Made by a program: the position numbers and the translations under genes. From NCBI GenBank assembly GCA_028693085.1, contig JAQUWC010000002.1, forward strand, positions 1-64,000: a DNA stretch of 64,000 nt, given 5' to 3'. This stretch comes from UBA5266 sp002411545. Its GTDB lineage: Bacteria; Bacteroidota; Bacteroidia; Bacteroidales; WCHB1-69. The notes beneath the pieces were generated by a model that made no database searches, had not been told where the DNA came from, and was given only the letters and a program-made list of their open reading frames with translations. Of the stretch, positions 1 to 7,737 are shown piece after piece; positions within the stretch are counted from its first letter, which is position 1, and each line of letters opens with the position of its first letter.

Positions 1-3
1 TAT

Positions 4-43
4 AAAAAGATATAAACTTGTCCTAATTACCTAAACCATCTTA
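4..43 (+). repeat. 40-bp dispersed repeat, copy A (inverted relative to copy B)
   Basis: This 40-base segment matches the reverse complement of 18121-18160 with two mismatches (at 14 and 36). The core AACTTGTCCTAATTACC is identical. Similarity stops on the inner side of both copies. It contains stop codons in the frame of the adjacent sorting-domain fragment, so it is not coding there. Function unknown: it could be the end of a small mobile or decayed element, or a dispersed intergenic repeat. Confidence 0.8.
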
Positions 44-74
44 ATTTCTTTGTTATTTTCTGCCATTTTTTTAA

Positions 75-248
75 CTTTTTGCGGTCAACCTATTTCAGGC
101 ATTGACAGTTTTGGGCAGGGAAATAAAAGCATACACTATCAACGCATCCAAAACCGTTTTAGCTATCACCCATTTAACCGAAGGTTTCTATTTTCTCCAC
201 ATCCTAACGGATAATGGGATGGTGAATAAAGGATTTGTGAAAGAGTGA
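75..248 (+). pseudogene. Orphan T9SS C-terminal sorting-domain fragment
   Basis: The open frame after the stop at 72-74 encodes about 57 residues ending in a typical type IX sorting-domain tail. The pattern is a beta-strand ending LTVLGREIKAY, then a LTEGFYFLHI strand, then the terminal NGMVNKGFVKE and TGA. There is no start codon or signal peptide and the usual YPNP strand is missing, so only the last half of the domain survives. The fragment converges on era, whose stop lies 6 bases away. It is probably the 3' remnant of a deleted secreted-protein gene. Part of the gene could also lie left of the window, but the stop at 72-74 interrupts it. Confidence 0.65.
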
Positions 249-254
249 AAATGT

Positions 255-1133
255 TTATACTCCGTAGCCGAAATGTTGCAGACGGGATTCGTTGTTGCGC
301 CAATCTTTTTGAACTTTAATACTTAAAGAGAGATAGGCTTTACGTCCAATAAAGTTTTCAACCGCAAGGCGGGCTTCAGTGCCGAGGGTTTTAATAGCCT
401 GTCCTTTATGTCCTAATAAAATGCCCTTTTGCGTTTCCCTTTCCACATAAATGATGGCATCGATAAAGGTAATTTCTTTTTTCTCTTTGTAAGCCGTGAT
501 TTCTACCTCCACGCTGTAAGGGATTTCTTTTTGGTAGAACAAAAGTATTTTTTCACGTATGATTTCAGAAACAAAAAAACGCATGGGACGATCTGTGAGT
601 TCGTCTTTGGGAAAATAAGGCGGACAAGCGGGAAGTTGTTCAACAATAGCCAGCATCAAGTCATCCAGCCCTTCTTGTTTTAGCGCTGAAACGCAAAAAG
701 TTTTTTGTGGGTTTAACATCTCTTCCCAATGCAAGCGGCTGGACTGAATTTGTTCTTGTGTTGCAGCATCAATTTTGTTAATAATTAAAAACAAAGGAAT
801 ATGTATGTCTTTTAATTTTTGAATTACTTTTTCATTGTGCTTTGTTTCTTTCACTTCAACCACATAAAGTAACAAATCAGAATCTTGCAAAGCAGTTTCA
901 ATATATCGCATCATGTATTCCTGCATTTTGTAGGCAGGGTTTAATAAACCAGGGGTGTCGGAATACACAATTTGATAATCTTCGCCGTTCACAATACCCA
1001 TGATACGGTGCCTTGTGGTTTGTGCTTTGGAAGTAATAATGGAAAGATGCTGCCCGATAAGAGCATTCATCAAGGTGGATTTACCAACGTTGGGATTTCC
1101 TACTATACTAACGTATCCCGCTTTGTGTTCCAT
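255..1133 (-). CDS. era: GTPase Era
   Basis: Essential GTPase that binds the 3' end of 16S rRNA and assists 30S subunit maturation. The 292 residues fit the family length. Visible GTPase motifs are G1 GNPNVGKS (12-19), G2 around TTRHR (39-43), G3 DTPG (59-62), G4 NKID (about 119) and G5 SALK (about 149). The C-terminal KH RNA-binding domain carries the GHKG loop near residue 240. It is preceded on the minus strand by guaD with 4 bases between them, so the two are probably co-transcribed. The start ATG is followed directly by the expected N-terminal strand. Confidence 0.97.
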   Translation of the reverse strand: MEHKAGYVSIVGNPNVGKSTLMNALIGQHLSIITSKAQTTRHRIMGIVNGEDYQIVYSDTPGLLNPAYKMQEYMMRYIETALQDSDLLLYVVEVKETKHNEKVIQKLKDIHIPLFLIINKIDAATQEQIQSSRLHWEEMLNPQKTFCVSALKQEGLDDLMLAIVEQLPACPPYFPKDELTDRPMRFFVSEIIREKILLFYQKEIPYSVEVEITAYKEKKEITFIDAIIYVERETQKGILLGHKGQAIKTLGTEARLAVENFIGRKAYLSLSIKVQKDWRNNESRLQHFGYGV

Positions 1134-1137
1134 AATA

Positions 1138-1623
1138 TTAATATGTTATTTTTAAATCGTTGTTTCGCCATGCTTCAAAAGGAGCTTCCCCTTCTTCGGT
1201 AAGGATTTGCGAAGTGATAAGTTTACGTTTCTCATAGGTCAAATCGATTTCTTTATAAATAAAATCATCGTCGAAACCGGCCTCGGCGGCTTGTTTTTTA
1301 TCGGCGGCAAACACCAGACGGGAAAGATGTGCCCAATAGATGGCACCTAAACACATGGGACAAGGCTCACAACTGGAATAAATGGTACAATCCTCTAATT
1401 CAAACGTATGAAGTTTCTTACAAGCGGCACGTATGGCCGATATTTCGGCATGAGCGGTGGGGTCGTCGGTAGTAGTTACCACATTGGTTCCGGTAGCTAT
1501 GATTTCATTATTCTTTACGATAATAGCGGCAAAGGGTCCGCCTTGTTGTTGCTTAACGTTTTCAACAGCCATGCGTATGCTTTGTTGAATAAATTTCCGG
1601 TCAATCGATTCCTGTGTTGGCAT
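1138..1623 (-). CDS. guaD: Guanine deaminase (CDA fold)
   Basis: Zinc-dependent deamination of guanine to xanthine in purine salvage. At 161 residues it closely resembles the Bacillus-type GuaD in length and in signature stretches such as NDPTAHAE-like DDPTAHAE, SCEPCPMCLGAIYWA and EAGFDDDFIYKEID. Zinc ligands are H58, C88 and C91, and the catalytic proton shuttle is E60. The long C-terminal tail with EAPFEAWRN separates it from tRNA adenosine deaminase TadA. It is the first gene of a minus-strand pair with era and has its own promoter-like motif about 23 bases upstream of the start. Confidence 0.92.
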   Translation of the reverse strand: MPTQESIDRKFIQQSIRMAVENVKQQQGGPFAAIIVKNNEIIATGTNVVTTTDDPTAHAEISAIRAACKKLHTFELEDCTIYSSCEPCPMCLGAIYWAHLSRLVFAADKKQAAEAGFDDDFIYKEIDLTYEKRKLITSQILTEEGEAPFEAWRNNDLKITY

Positions 1624-2057
1624 ATGTGCTTCCTATTAGGTTGGGCAAAAGTATATAAAAATTCGGTGTACATTATATTTTCATTTTTATTTGATTATAA
1701 TTTTTCAAATAAACTAAGGTTGATCCCGACAATTACGCTTTATTTGGAATCATATGTCTGCATTTGATAATACTATTAGGGGAAAAATATCTCTTTCATG
1801 GAATAAAAGCAAATCAAAGAGAGACTTTACCTTCTAGTTTCAGCATCTTTTGGAGAAAGCCCGATCGACTTGTATAACATATTAGGTAGAAAACGGAAGA
1901 TTAAATTAACGCAAATCCATGAAATCAAAATATTTAGTTGTTTATCTACCTAAGTCTTACCTATTTTTTTTCAGATTTTATACCAGTTTTTTAAAACATA
2001 CGTTATGAATGGTACAATAATTGAAATAGAAATTTTTTACGCTAAATATAAATAATA
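1624..2057. other. 434-bp intergenic region with possible sorting-domain remnant
   Basis: Divergent spacer between guaD and the S8 protease gene. Besides the guaD promoter it is AT-rich and mostly featureless. A short plus-strand open stretch (about 1812-1953) contains IDLYNILGRKRKIKL, which resembles the strand around the conserved (I/V)xVYDxxGR motif of T9SS sorting domains but soon degenerates. This may be decay or chance. No clear TAnnTTTG element was found before the protease. Confidence 0.4.
1646..1653 (-). promoter_or_regulatory. Bacteroidetes -7 promoter element of guaD
   Basis: Read on the minus strand this is TACTTTTG, matching TAnnTTTG, 22 bases upstream of the guaD ATG. No convincing -33 TTTG was found at the usual distance. 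Confidence 0.5.
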
Positions 2058-4496
2058 ATGCACATGTATAAAACAATTCTGAGTATTCTTTTTATCTCTC
2101 TATCGATAAGCTTTTTAAACGCACAAAACGTATCGGAAGAATACCAAGACGGAGTCATTTACTTTAAAATAGATTATAGTAAAGGTGTTACTTTTAAAGT
2201 AAATGATGATTTAAGCGTTGATTTAACGGAATTTCCCGAATTAGAAAAAACATTTAAAAAATTCGGTGTAACATCACTCACCCGTCCTTTTTATTTATTT
2301 AATAATAAAAATTTATTATACACCCTACGCGCAGAATTTACCCGGATGTATGAGGTCGATGCATTGGTTCAGGAATTAAATAAAAACGATATCATTGAAT
2401 TTGCCGAGAAAGTCCCTTTGGAAAAGATATCATGGATTCCCAACGATCCCTATTACAGTGTCATCAACGGCAAAAACTATAAATGGTACTTAGAGATGAT
2501 CAAAGCCGATTCGGCATGGAATGTCCAAACAGGAAGTCCGCACATCAAAGTGGCTATTGTTGATAATTTTATATGGGGTAATCATCCCGACTTACAAATC
2601 AGCAGTTCCAATTTATGTAAATTTACCTCCTCTACACAATATACGGTTGGCAGTGCATCTCCCTCTTCCTCTTCCATTCCCCAAAATAATTCTTCAACAG
2701 CTTACAGTGCATCACACGGAACTCATTGTGCGGGTTTAGTAGGAGCTATCAACGACAATAACATTGGTATAGCTTCCATAGGCGGTGGAGTTACATTGAT
2801 GGGAGTATCAGCCGGCAAAGAAAGTAATCCGAGGTATATTCAATACGGAGCCGAAGCCGTTCAATGGGCGGCCAATAACGGAGCGAATGTTATCAGCATG
2901 TCATATGGTTCATCCTCGTCGAGTACTACCGTACAAACTTTGCTTCAAACCTGTTACGATGCAGGCATTGTATTGGTAGCAGCAGCAGGCAATGAAGGAG
3001 ATGAAGATAATTACATCAGTTATCCGGCGGGATATCCCAGCGTGATATCGGTTGCTTCGGCAAATGGGGACGGCAAATTATCGTATTTCTCCCAATGGGG
3101 TCCGGGCAGAGCCGACATAGCCGCTCCGGGTGGCTTTATTGCCTCTGAAACAACCTACCCCAATATATTGAGCACTACCTATTGTTATTCCTATCTATTT
3201 GGATATATGTATTCCAGTGTCTTTTCCAACACAAACTACGATGGCATGCAAGGCACTTCCATGGCCTGCCCTATCGTTGCAGGTTTATGCGGATTAATGC
3301 TTTCCAAAGACAGCACTCTTTCTCCCAATCATATCAAAACTCGATTACAAGAAACAGCCACCCCACTTAACAGTGCTTCAACTCATACCATTGATGGGCA
3401 TGGCATTATCAATGCTTATGCCGCTTTAGGTTATAACTATTTGGTAGTTTCCGATACCGGCATTCTTTTCTCCTCACAAGCACAGCAATCACGAAGCATT
3501 TATATTTACAGTTCTGTTGATTGGAGCATTGACAGCGTACCCGTTTGGCTTAGCATTACACCTGCTTCGGGAAATGCAGGCGAAACAGTTGTAAACATCT
3601 CAACAAACAGCTTAAATAATGGTAATGACATTTTTTTCTTTCCATTGACAATACGTAGTATGGAAGTAAATCCGAAATACATTAACATTACACAAGTTAA
3701 TTACGAATTAATGGTAGAAATTTCACCTAAAAACATTACCCTGCCCGGAGCAAAAGGAAGTCAAGACACACTATTTATCAACACCAATTTAGATTGGGAA
3801 ATCATCAACGAAAGTAATTGGTTAGGAGTAGATAAAACTTCAGGCAATGGCCCTGATACCATCATTATACATACAAAATCAGCAAATACATGGAACATAA
3901 ACAGAGAGATGTATCTAATTGTAAAAGGAGCTAGCTTTAAAAACGATACGGCTGTAATTATACAAAGATTGCCCGACTTTCTGAATTTGGATGTCATCAC
4001 TAAAAATATGGGGCCTACGGCCGGTAGTACTGCTTCGGTATTTGTATTATCAAATATGGATTGGACCATCAGTGGAAGTTCAGATTGGGTGAGTGCTAGC
4101 GTAGATCATGGTAAAGATACCATAGAAGTTACATTTACGGCTTTATCCGACAATACAAGCGGATCAAACAGAAACGCAGTCTTTACTATTGCCAATGCAA
4201 GCTTCAGCCGACACTTAACCATTGTTCAACAATCAGATCTAAGTGTGAATGACGGGGACTACACACATAAAATCAAGGTATACCCCAATCCGGCTAATGA
4301 TTATATCATTATTCAAACCATAAACCTCCCCTTAAAGAAAATTCAAGTCTACGATTTAATAGGAAAAGAAATTGCAAGCTACGAAGGATCAAATGAAATT
4401 AGAATAAATACGTCTTCCTTGTCGAAAGGGGTATATATTGTCAAATGTCAAACCGAGTCAAATAATATAGTATACAAAAAATTTATTAAACAATAA
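2058..4496 (+). CDS. Secreted subtilisin-like serine protease (S8) with BACON-like repeats and T9SS sorting domain
   Basis: An 812-residue exported protease. A signal peptide covers about residues 1-22 (cut near LNAQ). An N-terminal fervidolysin-like prodomain region follows. The S8 catalytic domain spans about 140-450 with D169 (VAIVDN), H220 (SHGTHCAG), oxyanion N312 (AAGNEG) and S401 (GTSMACP). Three immunoglobulin-like repeats of about 85 residues (about 470-730) each contain a D/NWxI...W(L/V) pattern like BACON domains. The C-terminal sorting domain starts at KVYPNPAND (about 740) and ends KKFIKQ. This predicts transport through the T9SS and anchoring or release at the cell surface. An alternative start lies at 2064 (residue 3). 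A strong terminator follows, so it is probably monocistronic. Confidence 0.93.
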   Translation: MHMYKTILSILFISLSISFLNAQNVSEEYQDGVIYFKIDYSKGVTFKVNDDLSVDLTEFPELEKTFKKFGVTSLTRPFYLFNNKNLLYTLRAEFTRMYEVDALVQELNKNDIIEFAEKVPLEKISWIPNDPYYSVINGKNYKWYLEMIKADSAWNVQTGSPHIKVAIVDNFIWGNHPDLQISSSNLCKFTSSTQYTVGSASPSSSSIPQNNSSTAYSASHGTHCAGLVGAINDNNIGIASIGGGVTLMGVSAGKESNPRYIQYGAEAVQWAANNGANVISMSYGSSSSSTTVQTLLQTCYDAGIVLVAAAGNEGDEDNYISYPAGYPSVISVASANGDGKLSYFSQWGPGRADIAAPGGFIASETTYPNILSTTYCYSYLFGYMYSSVFSNTNYDGMQGTSMACPIVAGLCGLMLSKDSTLSPNHIKTRLQETATPLNSASTHTIDGHGIINAYAALGYNYLVVSDTGILFSSQAQQSRSIYIYSSVDWSIDSVPVWLSITPASGNAGETVVNISTNSLNNGNDIFFFPLTIRSMEVNPKYINITQVNYELMVEISPKNITLPGAKGSQDTLFINTNLDWEIINESNWLGVDKTSGNGPDTIIIHTKSANTWNINREMYLIVKGASFKNDTAVIIQRLPDFLNLDVITKNMGPTAGSTASVFVLSNMDWTISGSSDWVSASVDHGKDTIEVTFTALSDNTSGSNRNAVFTIANASFSRHLTIVQQSDLSVNDGDYTHKIKVYPNPANDYIIIQTINLPLKKIQVYDLIGKEIASYEGSNEIRINTSSLSKGVYIVKCQTESNNIVYKKFIKQ

Positions 4497-4525
4497 ATAA
4501 ACATACGTATATATCATCGCATATA

Positions 4526-4554
4526 ATCCGTTGAATGATTCGACGGATTTTTTT
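4526..4554 (+). terminator. Rho-independent terminator after the S8 protease gene
   Basis: A 10-bp stem (4526-4535 with 4539-4548, one G-T pair) with a TGA loop is followed by a run of T. It lies 30 bases after the protease stop and upstream of the next promoter, so it isolates the two units. Confidence 0.85.
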
Positions 4555-4585
4555 ATTTACATCTTCATGACATGATTTAAAATTG

Positions 4586-4593
4586 TACTTTTG
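4586..4593 (+). promoter_or_regulatory. Bacteroidetes -7 promoter element for the DUF4159/S4 unit
   Basis: TACTTTTG matches TAnnTTTG exactly, sits between a terminator and the next gene, and lies 23 bases before the TTG start at 4617. Confidence 0.65.
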
Positions 4594-4616
4594 CGTTTAT
4601 AAAATTCAAAAAACGG

Positions 4617-5261
4617 TTGAAAAAGTTTTTATTGATTGTAGGCCTCTCTTTTAGCTTGATATTGAGTCAAGCACAACAAATTGCCTTGCTTAAATATCGA
4701 GGCGGCGGCGATTGGTACGCAAACCCCACTTCGCTACCGAATTTAATTCGTTTTTGCAATCAAAACTTAGGCACTACCTTAGATACAGAACCCGCAACGG
4801 TTGAAGTAGGAAGCAAAGAAATTTTCAATTACCCTTTTGTGCATATGACCGGGCATGGGAATGTTGTTTTTTCCGATGAAGAAGCATTGAATCTCAGAAC
4901 ATATTTATTAGCCGGAGGATTTCTACATATCGACGATAATTACGGGATTGATCCCTATGTGCGCTCACAAATGAAAAAGGTTTTTCCTGAACTTGAATTT
5001 ATCGAACTCCCTTTTTCTCACCCCATTTATCATCAAAAATACAATTTCCCAAACGGACTGCCAAAAATTCATGAACATGACAATAAACCCACACAGGGTT
5101 TTGGGCTTATTTACGAAAATCGACTCATTTGCTTTTATACGTATGAATGCGATTTAGGCGACGGGTGGGAAGACATCAGTGTACATAATGACACACAAGA
5201 TATGCATATCAAAGCATTACAAATGGGTGCCAATCTTATTCAATATGTATTTACCTATTAA
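4617..5261 (+). CDS. DUF4159 domain exported protein
   Basis: A 214-residue protein of the DUF4159 family, common in Bacteroidetes and without a firm biochemical role. The N-terminus is a clear signal peptide (residues 1-19, ending SQAQ), so the mature protein is periplasmic. The TTG start at 4617 is needed because no ATG or GTG precedes the signal peptide and the promoter lies immediately upstream. Conserved stretches include YRGGGDWYANP, the MTGHGN segment, GGFLHIDDNYG and the C-terminal ECDLGDGWED. Several His and Asp residues could bind metal or a ligand, but this is untested. Its stop overlaps the start of the S4-domain gene by one base. Confidence 0.85.
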   Translation: MKKFLLIVGLSFSLILSQAQQIALLKYRGGGDWYANPTSLPNLIRFCNQNLGTTLDTEPATVEVGSKEIFNYPFVHMTGHGNVVFSDEEALNLRTYLLAGGFLHIDDNYGIDPYVRSQMKKVFPELEFIELPFSHPIYHQKYNFPNGLPKIHEHDNKPTQGFGLIYENRLICFYTYECDLGDGWEDISVHNDTQDMHIKALQMGANLIQYVFTY

Positions 5262-5662
5262 TGATAATGGAAAAAACACGTATTGACAAATGGTTATGGA
5301 TGGTGCGAATATTTAAAACACGTAGCATGGCCAGCGATTCTTGTAATGCAGGAAAAGTGAAAATAGGAGGCGTTAATTGTAAACCCTCTCGTGAAGTTAA
5401 AACAAATGAAGAAATACAGGTAAGAATAGGGCAATTATTAAAAACGGTAAAGGTATTGGATTTCCCTAAAAATCGTTTACCAGCCAAGCTTACTCCTGAA
5501 TATTACGAGGATCTTACTCCTCAAGAAGAATATGAGAGAATAAAGATGCTACATGAGCATGTGGAATATCGCGAACATGGTTTAGGTCGTCCAACCAAAA
5601 GAGACCGCCGTCAATTAGATTATCTGAAAGATTTTTTATCAGACACAGAAGATTGGGAATAA
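5261..5662 (+). CDS. S4-domain RNA-binding protein (Hsp15/YrfH-like)
   Basis: A 133-residue basic protein whose first ~60 residues form an S4 RNA-binding domain (RIDKWLWMVRIFKTRSMA...GKVKIGGVNCKPSREV). The pattern is that of Hsp15, which binds stalled 50S subunits carrying nascent chains. The tail is charged and ends with a basic GRPTKRDRRQ segment. The start can be the ATG at 5261, which overlaps the preceding stop as TAATG, or the ATG at 5267 (residue 3). Overlap with the DUF4159 gene suggests translational coupling. Confidence 0.85.
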   Translation: MIMEKTRIDKWLWMVRIFKTRSMASDSCNAGKVKIGGVNCKPSREVKTNEEIQVRIGQLLKTVKVLDFPKNRLPAKLTPEYYEDLTPQEEYERIKMLHEHVEYREHGLGRPTKRDRRQLDYLKDFLSDTEDWE

Positions 5663-5681
5663 AATACATATTATCTATATT

Positions 5682-6998
5682 ATGATGAAACAATCAAAAC
5701 AACAATACATATTTGGTATTATAATCATTGGAGTCCTCTATTTTGTATTTGGGTTTGTAACATGGTTAAACGGCACCTTGATTCCATTTTTAAAATTAGC
5801 CTGCCAGTTAAACGACTTTCTGGCCTATTTTGTTACCTTTGCTTTTTACATTTCTTATTTTATCATGGCGCTACCTTCATCAAGTATTTTAGAAAAAATA
5901 GGATTTAAAAACGGTATTGCTGCCGGATTGTTTACTATGGCTATAGGTTCGGCTTTGTTTATTCCTGCTGCTTATATGCGATCATATATACTATTTCTTA
6001 TAGGATTATTTGTTTTAGGAAGCGGATTGGCACTGATGCAAACCGCCGTTAATCCATATGTTACCATATTAGGCCCGATCGAAAGTGCAGCCAAACGCAT
6101 CAGTATTATGGGAATATGTAATAAAATCGCCGGTATTTTAGCCCCGCTTATCTTAGCTACCTTTGTACTTTCCGGTACCGAGGAAATTACGCGTGAAATA
6201 GGCATGAGCATTTCTCCCGACAGAATTAATTTTTTACTCGACACCATGGCATTACGACTTGTTAATCCATACATTGCCATGACTATTGTCTTGCTGCTAC
6301 TCGGCTTTTTAATCCGTTTCACCCATTTGCCCGACATTGACAAAAAAGAAGAAAAAGACAAAAAATCCGAAAAAAGTATATGGCATTATCCTTATATGTG
6401 GATGGGTGTGATAGCCTTATTTTTTTATGTAGGGGTTGAAGTCATAGCCGGCGATACCGTTATTCAATATGGCAAATCATTGGGTATTGGCATTGAATCG
6501 GCAAAATACTATACCAGTTTAACTTTAATAGCCATGGTAATCGGATATTTTATCGGCGTTGCTTTGATTCCGAAAGTGATTTCACAACGACATGCTTTGA
6601 TAGGATGTGCAGTAACAGGTATTATATGTGTGATTTGTGCGTTAAGTGTATCGTCCGAAGTCCAATTTCAATTTCCTTTTATTGACATTACTAGCTTTCG
6701 TCCTATCACTATGGTAATTCCATATACCGTTTTTTTTATTACCCTGTTAGGTTTAGCCAATGCGTTGGTATGGCCGATCATCTGGCCGCTCGCTTTGGAT
6801 GGTCTTGAACAACACACAAAGAAAGCTTCTGCCTTGTTAATTATGGCGATAGCCGGCGGAGCCATCTTACCTTTACTATACGGTCGCTTGGCCGATATGA
6901 CGAATACCCAACAAGCCTATTGGATTGCCATTCCTTGTTATATTGTCATTTTGTTTTTTTCGGTCTACGGTTATAAAATCGGCAAAAAAAACATTTAA
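5682..6998 (+). CDS. FucP/GluP-family sugar:proton symporter (MFS)
   Basis: A 438-residue major facilitator with about 12 membrane helices. The first half contains FGFVTWLNGTLIPFL and GLALMQTAVNPYVTILGP, which are signatures of the FucP branch that includes the glucose/galactose transporter GluP and L-fucose permease FucP. Substrate cannot be decided between glucose, galactose and fucose because no catabolic genes lie nearby. It begins 19 bases after the S4-domain gene and may be read through from the same promoter. A terminator hairpin follows about 70 bases after its stop. Confidence 0.9.
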   Translation: MMKQSKQQYIFGIIIIGVLYFVFGFVTWLNGTLIPFLKLACQLNDFLAYFVTFAFYISYFIMALPSSSILEKIGFKNGIAAGLFTMAIGSALFIPAAYMRSYILFLIGLFVLGSGLALMQTAVNPYVTILGPIESAAKRISIMGICNKIAGILAPLILATFVLSGTEEITREIGMSISPDRINFLLDTMALRLVNPYIAMTIVLLLLGFLIRFTHLPDIDKKEEKDKKSEKSIWHYPYMWMGVIALFFYVGVEVIAGDTVIQYGKSLGIGIESAKYYTSLTLIAMVIGYFIGVALIPKVISQRHALIGCAVTGIICVICALSVSSEVQFQFPFIDITSFRPITMVIPYTVFFITLLGLANALVWPIIWPLALDGLEQHTKKASALLIMAIAGGAILPLLYGRLADMTNTQQAYWIAIPCYIVILFFSVYGYKIGKKNI

Positions 6999-7018
6999 TT
7001 TTTTTTGAAAGTATGGGT

Positions 7019-7035
7019 TTGGCACAATCATTGCA
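7019..7035 (+). promoter_or_regulatory. Sigma-54 (-24/-12) promoter-like site
   Basis: TTGGCAC-N5-TTGCA matches the RpoN consensus YTGGCAC-N5-TTGCW. The GG at -24 and GC at -12 are correctly spaced. It starts 20 bases after the transporter stop and faces a hairpin 36 bases downstream. Any transcript would start near 7047. It would be either a short RNA of about 60 nt or a leader for the DUF456 gene controlled by read-through. Confidence 0.5.
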
Positions 7036-7070
7036 CTATAATAAACAAAATTCATTTTACTATTTTTGTG

Positions 7071-7110
7071 AAAATACCCGCTCTCTTCCCCGAGCGGTAT
7101 TTTCTTTTTA
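7071..7110 (+). terminator. Rho-independent terminator
   Basis: AAAATACC-C-GCTC pairs with GAGCGGTATTTT (12 bp with one bulged C), with a short pyrimidine-rich loop and TTTTCTTTTT on the 3' side. It probably ends the sugar transporter transcript. It would also end any transcript from the sigma-54-like site. Confidence 0.8.
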
Positions 7111-7112
7111 TA

Positions 7113-7120
7113 TACCTTTG
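7113..7120 (+). promoter_or_regulatory. Bacteroidetes -7 promoter element of the DUF456 gene
   Basis: TACCTTTG follows the terminator directly and lies 26 bases before the DUF456 ATG. Confidence 0.55.
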
Positions 7121-7146
7121 TTTCCGCATTAACAAGCTCTGCATAT

Positions 7147-7626
7147 ATGGATATTATTTTAATTGTCATAGGTATTATTCTTTTAATTGTCGGATTAGTC
7201 GGCAGCATTCTACCCATCTTACCCGGCCCTCCCATCGCCTATATAGCCCTTCTTTTATTGCAATTCACACACAAACATCCTTTTTCTACTACTTTTTTGG
7301 TTTTATCTGCCGCTGTTATCATAGTGGTAAGCATTTTGGATTACATAATTCCTACCCTTGGCACAAAAAAATTCGGGGGATCTACCTACGGATCTTGGGG
7401 ATGTATGATAGGAACCATAGCAGGCTTATTTTTATTTCCTCCCCTCGGCATCATTATCATGCCCTTTATAGGCGCTTTTATTGGTGAAATGATTTTTGAC
7501 AATCAACCCCAAAAAGCATTAAAAGCTGCATTCGGTTCTTTTCTCGGATTTATTAGCGGTACGCTGATGAAAATTGCGGTTTGCCTGCTTATGATTTTTG
7601 CCTTTGTGTGGGGGATGCTTTCATAG
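7147..7626 (+). CDS. DUF456 family membrane protein
   Basis: A 159-residue, strongly hydrophobic protein with four to five predicted membrane helices. It carries the family pattern VGLVGSILPILPGPPIAY at residues 15-32 and GCMIGTIAGLF in the middle. DUF456 proteins are small inner-membrane proteins of unknown function that contain a repeated glycine-zipper-like element. It is probably a single-gene unit with its own promoter at 7113-7120. Confidence 0.88.
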   Translation: MDIILIVIGIILLIVGLVGSILPILPGPPIAYIALLLLQFTHKHPFSTTFLVLSAAVIIVVSILDYIIPTLGTKKFGGSTYGSWGCMIGTIAGLFLFPPLGIIIMPFIGAFIGEMIFDNQPQKALKAAFGSFLGFISGTLMKIAVCLLMIFAFVWGMLS

Positions 7627-7695
7627 CATGGATAAAAAATAACAGCTAGGAATGCTTGCATTTTCATTCTTCAACCAAGATAAATTATATTTATG

Positions 7696-7703
7696 TATAT
7701 TTG
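7696..7703 (+). promoter_or_regulatory. Bacteroidetes -7 promoter element of pepD
   Basis: TATATTTG, followed by CAC as in many Bacteroidetes promoters, lies 34 bases before the pepD ATG. Confidence 0.65.
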
Positions 7704-7737
7704 CACTTGAATAATATAACCTTTAAATAAAAGCAAT

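Noticed and set aside
6876..7235. Minus-strand open frame across the transporter/DUF456 spacer
   Set aside because: It is antisense to two supported genes and to the terminator and has a composition typical of a shadow frame.
7005..7487. Plus-strand open frame of 160 codons
   Set aside because: It overlaps the DUF456 gene in another frame, runs through the terminator and promoter at 7071-7120 and has no recognisable motif.
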